DNA from: Balaenoptera acutorostrata
Taxonomy: Eukaryota; Chordata; Mammalia; Artiodactyla; Balaenopteridae
NCBI RefSeq assembly: GCF_949987535.1
Contig: NC_080081.1
Coordinates: 69,771,603 to 69,835,602, forward strand
Direction: 5' to 3'
Length of the DNA stretch: 64,000 bases
A model generated the notes under the pieces. The model did no database searches and was not told where the DNA came from. It saw nothing but the letters and a program-made list of their open reading frames with translations. This document shows, piece by piece, positions 10,790-23,827 of this stretch (position 1 is its first letter; every line of letters begins with the position of its first letter). The translations under genes were made by a program, and so were the position numbers.

Positions 10790-13259
10790 CTAAAATATAT
10801 AGAAATAAATATTTTGAGCACTTACAAATATTAAAAATATAAGCACTGTATACTTTACAAATAAACTATAAATATATAAAACATAAAAGACCTCTCAGGT
10901 TTTTAAATTCTTTGAAAAAGTTGGAAATAAGCACATTAATTTTCTTTAAATTTGGACTTCAAATACATCCTCAAAAGGACAGTGTGATTGGTTGTTCATA
11001 AGTATTGCCTCCCAGCACACTAAACAACACTTTCAATTTTAAGATCCATGCTTAGTTAAGCCACATTTCCTCTTGTATTTGAATTTCCCCTGACATTCGT
11101 ACTTAACGACCTTTTTTCTTGGTTATGGCTAAACGGACCATGGGTACCTACCTGCCGAATTATTTTTCTCTTCTGAGAATTTGGAATGAGTTCTGAGAAA
11201 CAATATCTAGTCTTTGTTGGGCTCTTGAATTAGGAAATGATTTAAAAGAGAAACTAGAGGACAGCTTTGTTTTGTTCACAAAGGTGAGTCTATATACAGA
11301 AGGAATAAAGCAGCTATACAGGAAGTCGCAGAACAAGCAAACTTGTTTCCTCATAAATTTCCAATTCTTGGTTCCTACCCTAATGTGTTTCTACAATAAA
11401 CTAACACATGACCTAACTTACACAGTCACTTCAAATCCTATATAACAGCAGGGTCATATTCATTATAATACTTATATGAACTTCAAAAATTTTATCTCAT
11501 TTTTTTCAAAAAATAAAAACAAATATTTTTTCTATAAGGTAGAAGGGGGCAATAATAACTACATTCTTTTGCAACTAATTCTACAATTTAAGAAGGTTCT
11601 CTGAGGGTGGCAGTGGTGACCTTATAAAATTAGGGTGTGCTTTATTCTATTAAATATCTTTGTAAAACTTAAAATGCCATTTTATATTTTGAAGTGAAGT
11701 AATATAGGCTGAACACAAAGACAGGTAAGAGAAGATGCAGTATGATTTTCCTGTCATTTCAGTGACATTAACAGAGGGGAACAAATAACTGAAAGTTAAT
11801 GACATCTATTTTATGTTTAACAGTAACTTAGACTTTAAAAAATAAAATAATACGTTGTTGATAATACTTTTTTAAAATTATACTACTGAAGAATACATTA
11901 TGAGAAGAAGTAAACTCTACAGTGATTATTTCCTTCAGAAGATAGTTTTTTGCAAAAGCCTCAAGTTCTTAAATGAATATAAATTTACACTGAAGTATAT
12001 TTTCAGAACTTTTAAGGACCAACAACAGTAATGAAAAAAAGACAAATATGACAATAGAAAAATTATACATGTCAAAAAAAGAAATATTCAGGAAATCATA
12101 ACAAAGACTATTCAACAGCAAAAATAACCTTGAAAACCAAAGTAAAACCTCACAGCATAAAAATACGACTATACTCAGATATGTAACCAGAAACTCCCAC
12201 AGAATTCATATTCTCCAGGAATAACTGAGTTAAAGGGGTAAAAAGGTATAAGATCCACCTTAGATCAACAGAAATTATGATTTAATATTTGAAATATGAA
12301 ATCATCTAAGGCCATCAGACATCTGTGCTACATAGGATTTTTTTCACAACCAGACAAGTATTTCTTACAAAAACGAAGATAAAGTATGAATAGGAAATTT
12401 ACTGACAAATCAGTTAATGACTGTTTACTTACAATATAAGACAGGAGAATCCTAATTCATTTGCTCCAGCTTACTATATTCAGCCAGAAAATGATCTAAA
12501 CTATGTGAAAAAAGAAATTGTCTATTCTTTTCTCTAAAGATTTTCAGATATAAAAATATTACATTTTTTTACATTCAGTTCAGTATCACCACAAGGTCTT
12601 CCTTAAGTCCAGTTAAAATATTACCAGAATTAAATTAAGTTCATTCTTTATGTTCATTTCTTAGCATGTTTGAATTATAATTAATCAAAAATTTCCCCAT
12701 ACATAACTGTCACCCTTTAGTACCTATTTTCTAGGATACAGAATTTAAAATGTTATATCTAATAAGCCTATTTTTTCCATATTCTAAACCAGAGCCGACA
12801 CTCTCTACATTCTTTTTAAGTGGAAAAACTAAAGTAGCACATTTTCCATGTTTGTGATTGTTTTGAACACACTCGTAACAATGTGACATGTTCGGCTGGT
12901 GTCAACCATGAGCAACAAGGCCTTTGTACTTATTGTGCTCAATCAATCTTTTCATGTTATACATTTAAGATACTATTTCAGTCCTCTAAAGAGCTTACCA
13001 AATAGCACTCTCCCTTGTAAGATCATTATTTCCAGTGTGTCAAAGGAAAGCAGAACTCTATTTTTGCATTTCACCATATTAACCAATCGAAGGTCGGTGT
13101 CATTCATGAGGGTAATGAGTATATTTTCAATTGATTTCTTAATTAATCAGTTAATATAATAAAAAAAGCAGGTACTAGGATCTAAGTTCAAGGATACTAA
13201 GTGTTCAATCTAAATATAATTTAAGGAGAATGAGTGTAATTGTTTGTATTATATTATTA

Positions 13260-13330
13260 GGTTGAACCATATGAAATTGCCTTTATTTGGTAAACTCACT
13301 TAAGTTTCAGCAATTTCATACAGTTCAACC
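13260..13330. mobile_element. 71-base palindromic mariner-like MITE
   Basis: The left end GGTTGAACCATATGAAATTG is inverted at the right end as CAATTTCATACAGTTCAACC with two mismatches in 20. The ends are next to a TA on the left and a diverged TC on the right. Structure and size fit a MADE-type miniature mariner element. Family name not assigned. Confidence 0.75.
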
Positions 13331-13835
13331 TCACAATAAAATACATTCGCAGTTGTTAATAATTAAATGTACAATCCTCTTATTTAAATAGATTAGCAAC
13401 CCAATGGGTTGTAAACTCAAAGGTAAGAGTGGTGTCACAAGTTAGATATCCACATAGAAATAAAGTGATTGCTTCTCTGATTTGAAAAGAAAGTCCTTCA
13501 AGACTAGAAAGTTATTTGCTGATATAAATGGCCAAGTAAAAGAAGCACTAATAAAGTCCCTTGACATTTACTAATATATTATTTCCAAACTCTTTTTATA
13601 ACCTGTGGAAGTTCACTGAGGTACACATGGCATAACCTAGATTTCTTATTTATTCAAATAACTCAGACTCCAGAAAAATAATAAGGGAGACTCCTTAAGG
13701 GGCTAGGTCTTAGGTTTAAGTTAATAAGAATACTAACCAAGAAACTATGTTTTACTTATCTACATAATTACTTTACAATCACCATAAGTAAAGTTAGTTT
13801 TCAAATTCTTTTGGTTTTGGCTTCTTGTTCCAAAA

Positions 13836-14300
13836 TATTTCATCTCCATCATTCCCATCACACTGCCACTGTCCTAGCTCATCATCTCTAACACTGATGA
13901 ATAAAATAATCTCTCTACTGATCTTGCTACATCAGTTTTATCTGTCTCCAACTCATTTTCTGCACTGATTGTAAATCTAGCAAAATGGAAATCTGAGCAA
14001 ATCAGTTTTGCATTCAAAATTCTTTAGTTTTCATCACCAATAAAATAAAATCTGAACCTCTTACCATTATATGGATCTTTCAAACCTGGCCACTATCTAG
14101 CTCTTGAGCCTAAACTCACAGACTTTTCTTGAGCTCTCTTTTGTCGAAATATACCATGCTCTCTCATCTTCTTGACAAAATATTTGCTCTTCCCACTGCT
14201 TAAAATGTCTTTACTACAGCAACAACAATATAATTACTCTTCTTGAGACCCGAGACCCATTGTCTATACACTTCATCAGTTTTCTTGAGTATTAGAAGAT
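13836..14300 (+). repeat. L2 LINE 3' fragment
   Basis: An order of diverged L2-like words is present: GATCTTTCAAACCTGGCCAC preceded by AAAATCTGAACCTCTTACC and followed by CTCTTCCCACTGCTT. It lies just downstream (plus sense) of the MITE and ends before the 98-base exon. Confidence 0.6.
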
Positions 14301-14444
14301 TAATAACAGCTTTCTCCATCTATTCCCTTCTTATGTGTAAGATTTTGCTATATACACTCAAAAGTTAATTGAATAGGGATTATTCTGGGAAGCACAACTG
14401 TACTCAATTAAAGCCTACTAATAATACTAATATTATAATCATAC

Positions 14445-14542
14445 CTTATTCCATTTCTTTGATCAAACGCTGGTATCATTGAGGCTGGGTGTTCTGACAT
14501 TAAAGCCACTAGTAACTGTAACACATCATGAATATTTTCATC
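14445..14542 (-). CDS. NBEA: NBEA exon, helical-solenoid region
   Basis: 98 bases: 32 codons from [18 protein letters not shown] to FDQRNGI, plus two bases (AG) of a split arginine codon. The acceptor is TTATGCAG and the donor GTATGATT. The segment is highly conserved between NBEA and LRBA ([13 protein letters not shown]). Its donor opens a 3,655-base intron that contains an L2 LINE fragment and a small palindromic element. Confidence 0.95.
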
Positions 14543-14638
14543 CTGCATAATAAGGATCATCAATACTTATTTAGTTATAAATGTTTTCTAATGCATTGAA
14601 TAAAATTATTAAAATAGAAGACCCAGACCATGTCCTAC
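14543..14638 (-). other. NBEA: 96-base NBEA intron
   Basis: The gap between the 63-base and 98-base exons is only 96 bases, against 700 to 17,000 for the other introns here. It starts GTAGGA and ends TTATGCAG. It holds no repeat and is A/T-rich throughout. Confidence 0.93.
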
Positions 14639-14701
14639 CTCATGCATTGTAAGCAGGTAATTTAATATACTCTGAAGTTCATCTTCCTTGACCCCTCGAT
14701 C
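14639..14701 (-). CDS. NBEA: NBEA 21-codon exon
   Basis: 63 bases, 21 codons, phase 0 at both ends, product DRGVKEDELQSILNYLLTMH plus a final glutamate. The acceptor is AAAAATTAG, preceded by an A/T-rich rather than pyrimidine-rich tract. The donor is GTAGGACA, which departs from consensus. It sits only 96 bases from the next exon. A small symmetric exon with weak-looking signals beside a very short intron is a plausible place for alternative splicing, but that is inference only. Confidence 0.94.
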
Positions 14702-15401
14702 CTAATTTTTTAAAAAATTAATTAATTTAAATCTAAAATTAAAACTTTAATTAAAGACAGCCATCAAAATGATCATTTTAAAATAAAATATGGACAACTT
14801 AAAAGCAGTGATGCTTTAATTAAAATATGTAGATACTTCATAATTCATAGGCTATATTATTTCAAGTTAAATAAGTAAATATTTAGAAAATTGTACCTAT
14901 TCTTCTAAAGTTGCTAATATTTGACTGACTTCACTATAAAAAATTATATTTTGATTGTCTAAATATATTAATATTACTATTTTCTAATCATGTATTCTTT
15001 TTTTAAAATAATGCAAATTACCATAAAACTTTACAATATTAATTGCTGTGTATTTTACCTTTATTTTCTATTTATCTTAATCTTTTAAAAATCCTAATGT
15101 GATAAAACATATGTCTTCTCAAACAGGAACACAGATCATTTTCTAAAATGAAATCTTCATGCTCAATTTTTATGTATATGTTCCTTGTCCATTTCTGCTA
15201 CACCCCTTAGGATAGAGGACCTCAAAGAATATTAACACTAAGTGAAGTTCAACAAAAGTTAATACTAAGATTTACAGAATATTGAAAACAATTCATGAAT
15301 TAAAGGTTGTAAAACTAATTTTACAATAATGATTTAAACTCTGCCAAAACATTCTTTTCATCTAATATACTGTAATTTTGAATTACATAAAACTGTTTTA
15401 C

Positions 15402-15481
15402 CTTTAATATAAGCTGTTTCAGGAAAAGTAACATAAATGCCCGTAGTGATATAATTTCTTTTTGTGATGGCCGGGGACCAT
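15402..15481 (-). CDS. NBEA: NBEA exon, helical-solenoid region
   Basis: 80 bases: two bases finishing the split aspartate codon, then 26 codons from GPRPSQKEIISLRAF to KQLILK, leaving at phase 0. The acceptor is TATTCTAG and the donor GTAAAACAG, which lacks the usual G at +5 and so looks weak. Reading continues open into the upstream intron, which produces a 64-residue chance frame, but the splice borders and known protein sequence define the exon. Confidence 0.95.
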
Positions 15482-16984
15482 CTAGAATAAAACAGAAAAT
15501 AAAAAGAAAAAACAAACAATAAAACCCCTCATTATTATTACTTAATAATAAGCTTAATGCAATTATGTCATGATATTATGGAATACTTTAAGTTATATTC
15601 ATTATAATTATCATATTTCTTAGTATTAATTCTGTACAATTTCAATAATAGAGAATATAAATATTATTTTCAGATTTTTGGCAATTTCAAATTTTTTACT
15701 AAATGCCAGATTCGGGGGAAAGAATTACTTTTAAAAAATTATATTACTATTCATTGATAAATAAATAATATCAAGTCTTTACATGGATACATTTCCCTAC
15801 TTTTATTAACTTAATAGGTTCCCTTTTCCCCCTCAAATCCAAGTTTTCCCAATATTTCTTCCACCTTCTTCTTACCTGTCTATGTTTAAAATCATTCTCC
15901 ATTTTCATCTGCACATTATAGAACAAACCACAGAAAATTGACACTCTATGTAATTATTTGTTTTGAAGCTTTTTTCTTCCATGTCACTTATATACACAAA
16001 ATACATATTATGATGACACTCAATAAATTCTTATGAGTCAATAAATGAAAGTAAGCATGAACAGTTACCGTGTACATATCATTTCCAATAGAACACCTAA
16101 ATTTCAAAGTAACTAAGTGCAAATATTTAATTACCAATAAAAATGAGAATATGCCATGATATATATATAATGTATAATATGCAGTAATGAAATTATACCT
16201 TTAAGAAACATAGCTAGAACCATGAAAGTCCTTAAACATCAAGCCTTACTTGAAGCAACCCGGATTTATATAGCTTCTGTATAAGTTTTAATCTATAATC
16301 CTTTTATGTATAATTTATAGCATCCGCCTATTCACTCCACAAATATTTATGTGTAGATTATTACACATCAAAACAAATTATCCCTTAAACAATCCATTTC
16401 ATCTACTCCTGGGAAAGAAATCTCTTTCCCATTTCTACATTTGTTGCCCTACTCCTGCCAATAGTGTACAAAGTACTCTTTCCCTCCTTACCAAAACTTG
16501 CTATTATTTTTGTTCTTTAAATATTTTCATTGTGAAATACAGTACACATACAAAAGACATACATTTACAACTTAATTATTATAAAATGAACACCTGTATA
16601 ACCACTTTTTAGGTCAAGAAACTGAACACTGACAGCAGCTTGGCAGAGAAACCTATCAACCCTTGGTGTGTAGGTAAAGGAGCTGCGCAGAGTGGAGGGT
16701 GAGGTCCTGATTTATATCGTATGCAGATTTCTGATTTCTGTTGTGTAAATGAATGCTCCCTCCATGACTGATTTCAAGTTCACGCCACCAATGGTTTGAC
16801 AACCAGCTCATCAAATATCTAATAACTGGCGGTGGCACCAGCCTGCTCCAGCATACAATAAAGCCTCACCCTACCCAGCTCTCAGCTCTGAGCCACACTC
16901 CCCTTCCTGATCACATCCCCTACTCCATCTCCGTAGAGAGAGCACCATTATTTTAGTAATAATTTCCTTACTTTTATTTATAAT

Positions 16985-17180
16985 TTGGCCACCACTTAAT
17001 GAAATTGGACAAGTGTTATACTATCTTTGTGCATAAGTGTTTTTTATTGTTAGGATGAGGACAAAAGCTCTTCGTCATAGGATATTTTGTGAGGATTAAA
17101 TGGATCAACATATGTAAAGGAATTAGAATAGTAACTGGTCCATTTTAATTGTAAGCACTCAGTATACTTACTACTGTCAT
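16985..17180 (+). repeat. MIR SINE, 3' half
   Basis: GTGAGGATTAAATGGATCAA followed by CATATGTAAAGGAATTAGAA and TAAGCACTCAGTATACTTAC matches the MIR 3' half in sense orientation. Confidence 0.7.
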
Positions 17181-17389
17181 ATATTGATATTACACAATGT
17201 AAATAACAAAGCAGTAAAGCACAGTAAAAAATAATAAAGACTCAAGAAAAGAAAAGGTATAATAAACATAAAATTGAAGATGGGGTTATCTCTACGCCTG
17301 AAAATGGGACAAATGTCTGACCAAGGATAGATATATACAGGCTTATGGTAATATTCTATTCCTTAAGCTTGGTGATACTCATAAGAGGT

Positions 17390-17660
17390 TCATTATATTT
17401 ACAAGGCACAGGGACCTGCAGAAGCAGCAGAGGCCAAGGAGACACAAGGGGCTGGAAAGAGCCAAGGAGGCAACTAAGTCTGGCAGGATCTTCAGGGTCA
17501 GGGTGAGGAGACAACAGAGGCCAGTAGTATGGTCAGTGGTAAAGAAACAATAGGGGCCAAGGAGGTGAAAAGGACCATTTTAAGTCAGAACCGAAGATGG
17601 TCAGAGCCAACTGGCAATGTCAAAGCTGAGAAGGTGATGGTGTGTGGGTAAGAATGTGGG
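17390..17660. repeat. Purine-rich block with imperfect reiterations
   Basis: Variants of AG(A/G)GCCAAGGAG recur (AGAGGCCAAGGAGACAC, AGAGCCAAGGAGGCAAC, AGGGGCCAAGGAGGTG), with GC content well above the surrounding DNA. No long open frame runs through it. Could be a degenerate tandem array or part of an old repeat. Confidence 0.55.
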
Positions 17661-18969
17661 TTTCATAAAGTAGAATAAGTAAATATATTAAAAATATTAA
17701 AGATAATGGGAGCCAGATTTCTCAATATTGAAGGAAGAAAGTTGTAAAAATAATCAATTTGAGGCTAGACTGACCCATGTGGTTTCGGATTGGGATTGAA
17801 GATACTTGTGTGAACTCATGGTTATTAATACAGATAGATCAGTTTAGATGTATGCATATACATATATATGTATTTGCATTTAAGCTTATATTTCCTAGAT
17901 CTGTCCAACAAGAATGCCTAGAAGCAATGATACCCAAAGAGCAATAAACACAATAAGCACACCTATCACCCAGATCTTGGTTTCTTAAAACCATATCTAC
18001 AGAACAAACCAGGGCTTCTGAGATAAGGAAAATAAAAGATGAACCAAAAATATCCTACACCAGAAAGCAAGGAAGTACAAAAAAATTATGGACGTTTGTC
18101 ATAAAGACCCAAGACTCATGTGAAGGGGCTCCTATTGGCCAAATCTGGTACAACTTGAACATCAAAATAAATAAGGATACAACTCAGGGGACAGCCTCTA
18201 CACTAAATCCATGCAGCCACTGTTTTTTCTTTAAGTTTCACTGGAACAAACCACAGCCATTCACTTACGTACTGTCTGTGGCTGTTTTTGCAATACAGTG
18301 GAGAGCTGACCACTTGTAGTAGAGATCTATGGCTCCCTAAGCCTAAAATATTTACTGCCTGGCCCTTCGCAGAGAAAGCGTGCCAACTGTTGATATAACA
18401 CCAAATTAAACAGGAATCCATGAAATTTACACTGACACTAAGAAATGAACAAATAAATTAGTAAATGGAGGAGAAAAACAACTTCTTCCTTACCGTAGAA
18501 TTCAAACTAATAAATATCTCAGAAAATGTTGCCATTTGGCAGCCATCACAGTAAAGATCAATTCTGACAAGAGTCGCCAATGAACTAAAACCAGTGGGCA
18601 AGTGTTTGCTGAAGAACAGGATGTTTACGTAGTCTCAATGTATTTCTCCACCAAATACTTAAGATTACAGAGGAGAAAGTGGAATTTTACAGTAAAGAAC
18701 CCTGGCAGACACCAAAAGTTAACATCACTAGTAAAATAATAGGACAACTCAACATCATGTGCCTCTTGTAATGATAACATTGAGACAGCATTGTTATGAC
18801 TTCTGTGTGATTCCTTCTAAAAATGAAAAACCTAAATCATCATGAGCAAATATCAAATAAATGCAGATTAAAGGACATTCTAAAAAATTGTCTGTATTCT
18901 TCAAAAATGTCAAGGCCATGGAAGACAAGGAAATACTAAAATAACTATTCTAATCGAAGAATATTACGG

Positions 18970-19410
18970 TGACAAGGCAACTAAATGTCATGCATGATCC
19001 TCGACTGTGATTCAGGGAAGGAAGAAAGACTTTTTTTTCTAGAATGGATATTATTGGGATAATGGGTTAAATTTGAATGGGAGCTTTGTATGAGATGATA
19101 GTATTGTATTAGTGTTAATTACCTGATTTTAATGGTTGCTCTTCATTAACTCAAGAGAGTGCCCTTACCTTTTAGGAAATAAATATTAAAGTATTTAGGA
19201 GAAATAGGGCATCATACCTATAATTTATTCTCAATTTATTCAGAAAAAAATGCATATGTTTATGTACATGTTTATATTTACATAGAAATAAAATGGTAAA
19301 GTCTAAATGGTAAAATATAAAATATTGGGAAATACGGTGGGGGTATATAAGAATTCTTTGTACAATTCTTGCAACTTTTCTGTAAATTAGAAATTAATTT
19401 TTTGAAGCAG
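18970..19410 (+). repeat. Old interspersed repeat, family uncertain
   Basis: The 3' part reads TATAAGAATTCTTTGTACAA then TTCTTGCAACTTTTCTGTAA, which I recognise from a common ancient mammalian repeat. I cannot say whether it is LINE or DNA-transposon derived. Confidence 0.5.
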
Positions 19411-19469
19411 ATATAAATATGTGTGAACATATGATTTGTCTAGAGTAGAGAAAACTCAGAGTGTAATCG

Positions 19470-19720
19470 TAAAAACTAGGGCTCTGAGTCAGGCAGATGT
19501 GATTCAAATTTTAGTTCTGTTACTTTGTAACAACTTTCAGTTTCCTAAAATGCAAAATGGGAGTGATATTAACAATGGAGTTATATATAGATATAGCCCT
19601 ATGTGTATGTGTAAATAAGTATATATATATATATAAATACATTACATGTAAATGATTAAACAAGATTAACATGTAGGGTGCTTAGCACAGATTCTAACTC
19701 ATGTTAAGTATTCAGTTAAT
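19470..19720 (+). repeat. MIR SINE with internal TA-rich interruption
   Basis: GGGCTCTGAGTCAGGCAGAT then GTTCTGTTACTTTGTAAC and GTGCTTAGCACAGATTCTAA follow the MIR order. A (TA)n tract at 19617-19635 sits in the middle. Confidence 0.7.
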
Positions 19721-20765
19721 TTTAGGCATTCTTAAATCTAAAAGCAATGGGAAAAAACCATAAATGACAGAATATAAACCCGAGTGTGAATAACACAATT
19801 TTAAAAGCCCATCACTAAAATGAAAGACAATGTAAGCTAATAAATGAATATTAGAATAGTAAAATGTCATTTTACCCTATCAAAAAGATTTTTATAAAAT
19901 GGTAATTGCTATTATGAGTATGCCGAGAAAAAAGCACACTAACATACCACTGGTGAAACTGTAAGCTACTACAACACTTCTGAAAAAATTCACAATATTT
20001 ATCAGGATACCCTTTCTCAGTAACTGTAAACAAATCAAAGATGGAGGGGAATAATTATATACAAAGAAATAGATCACTGCATTATTTATAGGATCAAAAC
20101 TTTGGAAACACGTAAGTGGTGTATCCTCTTAGATTACTATGTAGATCCAAGAAAAAGAAAAGAAAATCTGAATTCTGTAAAAGAGTTAATATATTTCACA
20201 TATTTATGCAATGAGAAATAGTGGAAGATCACACACCCAACTTGTAACAGTAATTACTCCTGGGGTTTGGGTTATGAACAATTTTTTTCTTCTGTATTAT
20301 TTTATTTTCTATAATGAGCATATAATTAGGAAAATCGGCAATATTTTTAAAACAACACAATGCACTGAAGAATTAAATTAGTTTCTACTTTACTTAGAAC
20401 AAAGAATGAAGTTTGGGGAAAAAATACAAAGGAAGGCAACAATCTCAAGATGTTTAAACGACTATTAGAACACACTGGCCATGAGCAATATCATGCATCT
20501 GTTTTTAATATTATGATTATATCACAACAACCATATAGGCTAAAAGGTACAATATTATTTATTTTCACCTGTCTTTATTCCAAAAACTTAATACGAAAGC
20601 TATAAGCTTCTTCTTAATCACAAAAAATTCTCAGTATACCAGTCTACTACACAAGAAAGACAATAGCTCAGTGTTAATTTCATAAGCATGCACATCTGTT
20701 CACTATAATAGTACTTAGGATATAGAACAATCATAGTACAGACAATGTAGAAGTATTGTACTTAC

Positions 20766-20934
20766 CTAAACCTTTGGGTGCAATGCCACTACTGTCGGCA
20801 GGATTAATGACCCAGTAGTAATATTTTAGTGTATGCATTAGCTGTAATACTGTTCCTACTCTGCGTATGGTGGTGTAAATGGTAGCAGTTCCAATAAATT
20901 CAGCAGACAAATAAGTGTATAGGGAGAGCTGAAC
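20766..20934 (-). CDS. NBEA: NBEA exon, helical-solenoid region
   Basis: 169 bases: 56 codons from [15 protein letters not shown] to SSGIAPKGL, plus one base (G) of the aspartate codon split with the next exon. The acceptor is TACTAG and the donor GTAAGTAC. The strongly conserved block [20 protein letters not shown] is shared across neurobeachin-type proteins. The 1,920-base intron before it and the 5,284-base intron after it contain only old repeats. Confidence 0.96.
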
Positions 20935-22854
20935 CTAGTACAGAATATTAACAAAGCATTAAAATAAATTTAAAATGCCTCAAGTGTTTATATTATAAAT
21001 ATACATTCTATTCTAATTTAAACGTAAATCATTAAAGGCCAAGAAAGAACCATTTATTATGAGGTGAAATATAACTATTTATTAAGTGTTATTTATATTA
21101 TAAAAAGAAAATAATCTGGAATCAACACATCCTAATAAAATTTTACTAAAGGTAATCTAATAGTTATTAATAATAAAATAATTTTAAATGATTCAATAAT
21201 TCCATTGAAATTATCCAATAGGAAAATTAAATTATTTAAAAGGCCAACTAGACTAAAGCCCTTAATCAAAGTACACTGCAGCAGTTCAGAGGAACAGAAC
21301 CTAACATCAGCCAGCTATATCATATTTGGAAAAAAATATATATTGTTGTCATAGATCCTAAAAGTTCATGTAATTTCAAATTTTCTTACCTATTGCCACA
21401 TTATCAGAATCTAGCATGTAAGTATACAGATGACAAGTTTAAACACCATGTTTAAAGAGTGAACAAACTTCAGGTCTGAGTTTTAGCACAATAATTAAAA
21501 TGACAAACCATAATAAAAATTAGAACTTTAAAGTTAAGTGGGAGATTTGAAAATTATATAATGCAGCTCAAATTCATGAAAATGTCCCTCATTATTGATT
21601 TCTACTAGAATATAAGGAGGCTAAATTTAGGTATGCAAAATAATAAAAATTTTATGTTTATATCTAAAAAAATTTTATGTATAAATTTCTTTTAAAAAAT
21701 ATTTTTACATATCATGATAAAAACTCTATGTTCACAATACAAGGAATTTTCCAGTCACAATGATGACAATTATCATGATATAATTAGTTACCTGCTATTT
21801 TTTCTTTTCCTAGTCTTAATAATCAGTGTACCAGATTCTCTTTCTTGGAAAGGTATGAATCACATCTAATGACTTCAGAATGCAGTCATTACATCAAGCC
21901 TAATTTTTTTATCTTTTTAGTGTTGATTTTCAAGACTTCCTTGTACATTCTGAATGTTATTAATTGTTATTTTCTCCAACTTTTTATTTTGAAAATTTTC
22001 AAACAAAAAAGTTATGTAACTATCATAATAGATTTACCAGCTGTTAATATTTTTCCACATCTGCTTTATAGCTATTATATTACAGATATAGATGTATAAA
22101 TATATTTTGACTAACGTTTGAAAGGAAGTTGCTGACACTCAGACACTTCACCACTAAATACTTCAAAGTAAATCTCCTAAGAATAAGGACATTCTCCTAC
22201 AGAGAGCATAATACAATTCCTCCACTCAGTAAATTTAACATTTATGCAATACTAATATCTAATTTTCGGTTCATGTTCAATGTTTTCCTCTTGCCTCGAT
22301 AATTCTTGACATTGTAAAAAAAACCTCCTAATCTATCATCTATTTATTGACATTGTCTCTGAAGGTCATTTAACAAAATTTTTAATTTTGATATCATCAA
22401 ATGCACTAATTTTCCCCCTAAAAAGAGACATTTTGAAGGTCTTACTTAAGAACTTTTTGGCTATCCCCAAACTGCAAAGATATCTTTCAACGATTCCTCC
22501 TATTAGCTTTATAGTTTACCTCTCAAATTTAGGTCTTAAAACTAAGTGCGTTTCACCTTTGTATAGGGTAAGAAGTACAGCTTCAACAATTTTTAAGCAA
22601 CCATTACTACTATCTAGTTCCAGAACTTTCTCATCACCCCATAAGAAAAAAAATTTTAACTATAGTTTCATTTATTTTAATATTTACTATTTTGATTTCT
22701 AATACTACCTAACATAACTGCTTCAAACTGACTGTAAAATAAACTGAAAAATCCAAATGCTTTCTACTGGATAGTTTAGATCCAATAACTGTAATTTATA
22801 TTTATAATTTATAACATTACACTAAAATAAAATGAATGAGATAAAAATGTATAC
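20935..22854 (-). other. NBEA intron of 1,920 bases
   Basis: Mostly A/T-rich unique-looking sequence. About 21975-22340 resembles an old antisense L1-type 3' region (spaced AATTTTCAAAC, ATTTTTCCAC and GTAAATCTCCTAAGAATAAG-like words). The 84- and 104-residue open frames here are chance frames. Confidence 0.7.
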
Positions 22855-23007
22855 CTTTGCAGGTGTATGTATCCAGATGGCTGGGTTGAATAAAATGTGA
22901 TCACAAAGCTGCTTCAGCAAAGGTGCTCCATGAGATAAACCATCAAGGTATTTTGCAAAGGATAAAAATTGTTCCAGGACAGCTCTAGTGATATGAACTC
23001 TTGATGA
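22855..23007 (-). CDS. NBEA: NBEA exon, helical-solenoid region
   Basis: 153 bases, 51 codons, phase 0 at both ends, beginning SSRVHITRAVLEQFLSFAKY and ending NPAIWIHTPAK. The acceptor is TTCTTTAG and the donor GTATACAT, which is weaker than consensus after the fourth base. The motif FLSFAKYLDGLSHGAPLLKQ separates NBEA from its paralogue LRBA, whose corresponding stretch differs. Because it is phase-symmetric, skipping it would keep frame. I see no sequence sign that skipping happens. Confidence 0.96.
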
Positions 23008-23322
23008 CTAAAGAAAGAAAGCAGAAATTCAAGCTGAAAATATACAGATATAACTTTTTATACTTTCTTTGCTATTCAAAATTTAATTATATTTAGAAGC
23101 CTAAGATTTTAAGATAATTCTCTAAATGATAGTTTGTTATTTGTGGCCCATTCTAGGACAACTATAAATAACAGCTCAGGTTGAACAATGCCACTCTCAA
23201 CTCAAGCTAAAGAAATAAAGTAAGTTATGGATAAGAATGGTTTCATTCAATTTGTTTAGAAATTGACTAACAAGAAAAGATCTTAGAAAATTAAAATGGA
23301 GTAGAATTACTGTCATGATAAT

Positions 23323-23326
<4 letters not shown>

Positions 23327-23353
<27 letters not shown>
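23327..23353. repeat. CA microsatellite
   Basis: About 13 AC units, uninterrupted. Creates a run of V-C residues in chance minus-strand frames. Confidence 0.97.
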
Positions 23354-23827
23354 AAGACACTGGGAAAGAGAAGTGCTTTCACTAGCTCGAAACCAAAGTG
23401 AAAATAAATTGACCCTACCATTCCGATGAACCATTTCTTCCAAAAGATAAAAATGAGTTGCACATTGACAAATGCAATGCATCCTGCTTCACATAAAACA
23501 TTCCCAACCTTTCAAATCCATAGTATTTGAAAAAGAGGATCTCACTTCCCTGGAAATACTGTCCTTTGGCTTTCATGACCCTCAGATTACTCTTCAGTGT
23601 CTTTTGCTTAAAAGATGGAAACTGCTGAAGATTATTTCTTTGGTCTTCTCTTCATAAATATACTCTCCCTAGATGATATTTTATGCTTCCACGGCTTAAT
23701 ATAACACTATCTCTATGCTGAGTACTCTCATCTAGAATTATCAACTGTCATCACAGTGTGTAACCTATCACCAGTGGTATTTAGATAAACAACATACCTT
23801 CCAAAATTCAAACCAAACCTCCAAGCT

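Larger units (their letters stand above)
10790..14444 (-). other. NBEA intron of 3,655 bases
   Basis: Contains a 71-base palindromic mariner-like element (13260-13330) and an L2 LINE fragment (about 13836-14300). The 10790-13250 part is A/T-rich unique-looking sequence without SINE, L1 or convincing gene. Confidence 0.8.
15482..20765 (-). other. NBEA intron of 5,284 bases
   Basis: Holds the 3' half of a MIR (about 16985-17180), a purine-rich reiterated block (17390-17660), an old interspersed repeat (about 18970-19410) and a second MIR (19470-19720) interrupted by TA-rich sequence. No exon or young retroposon is visible. Confidence 0.75.
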
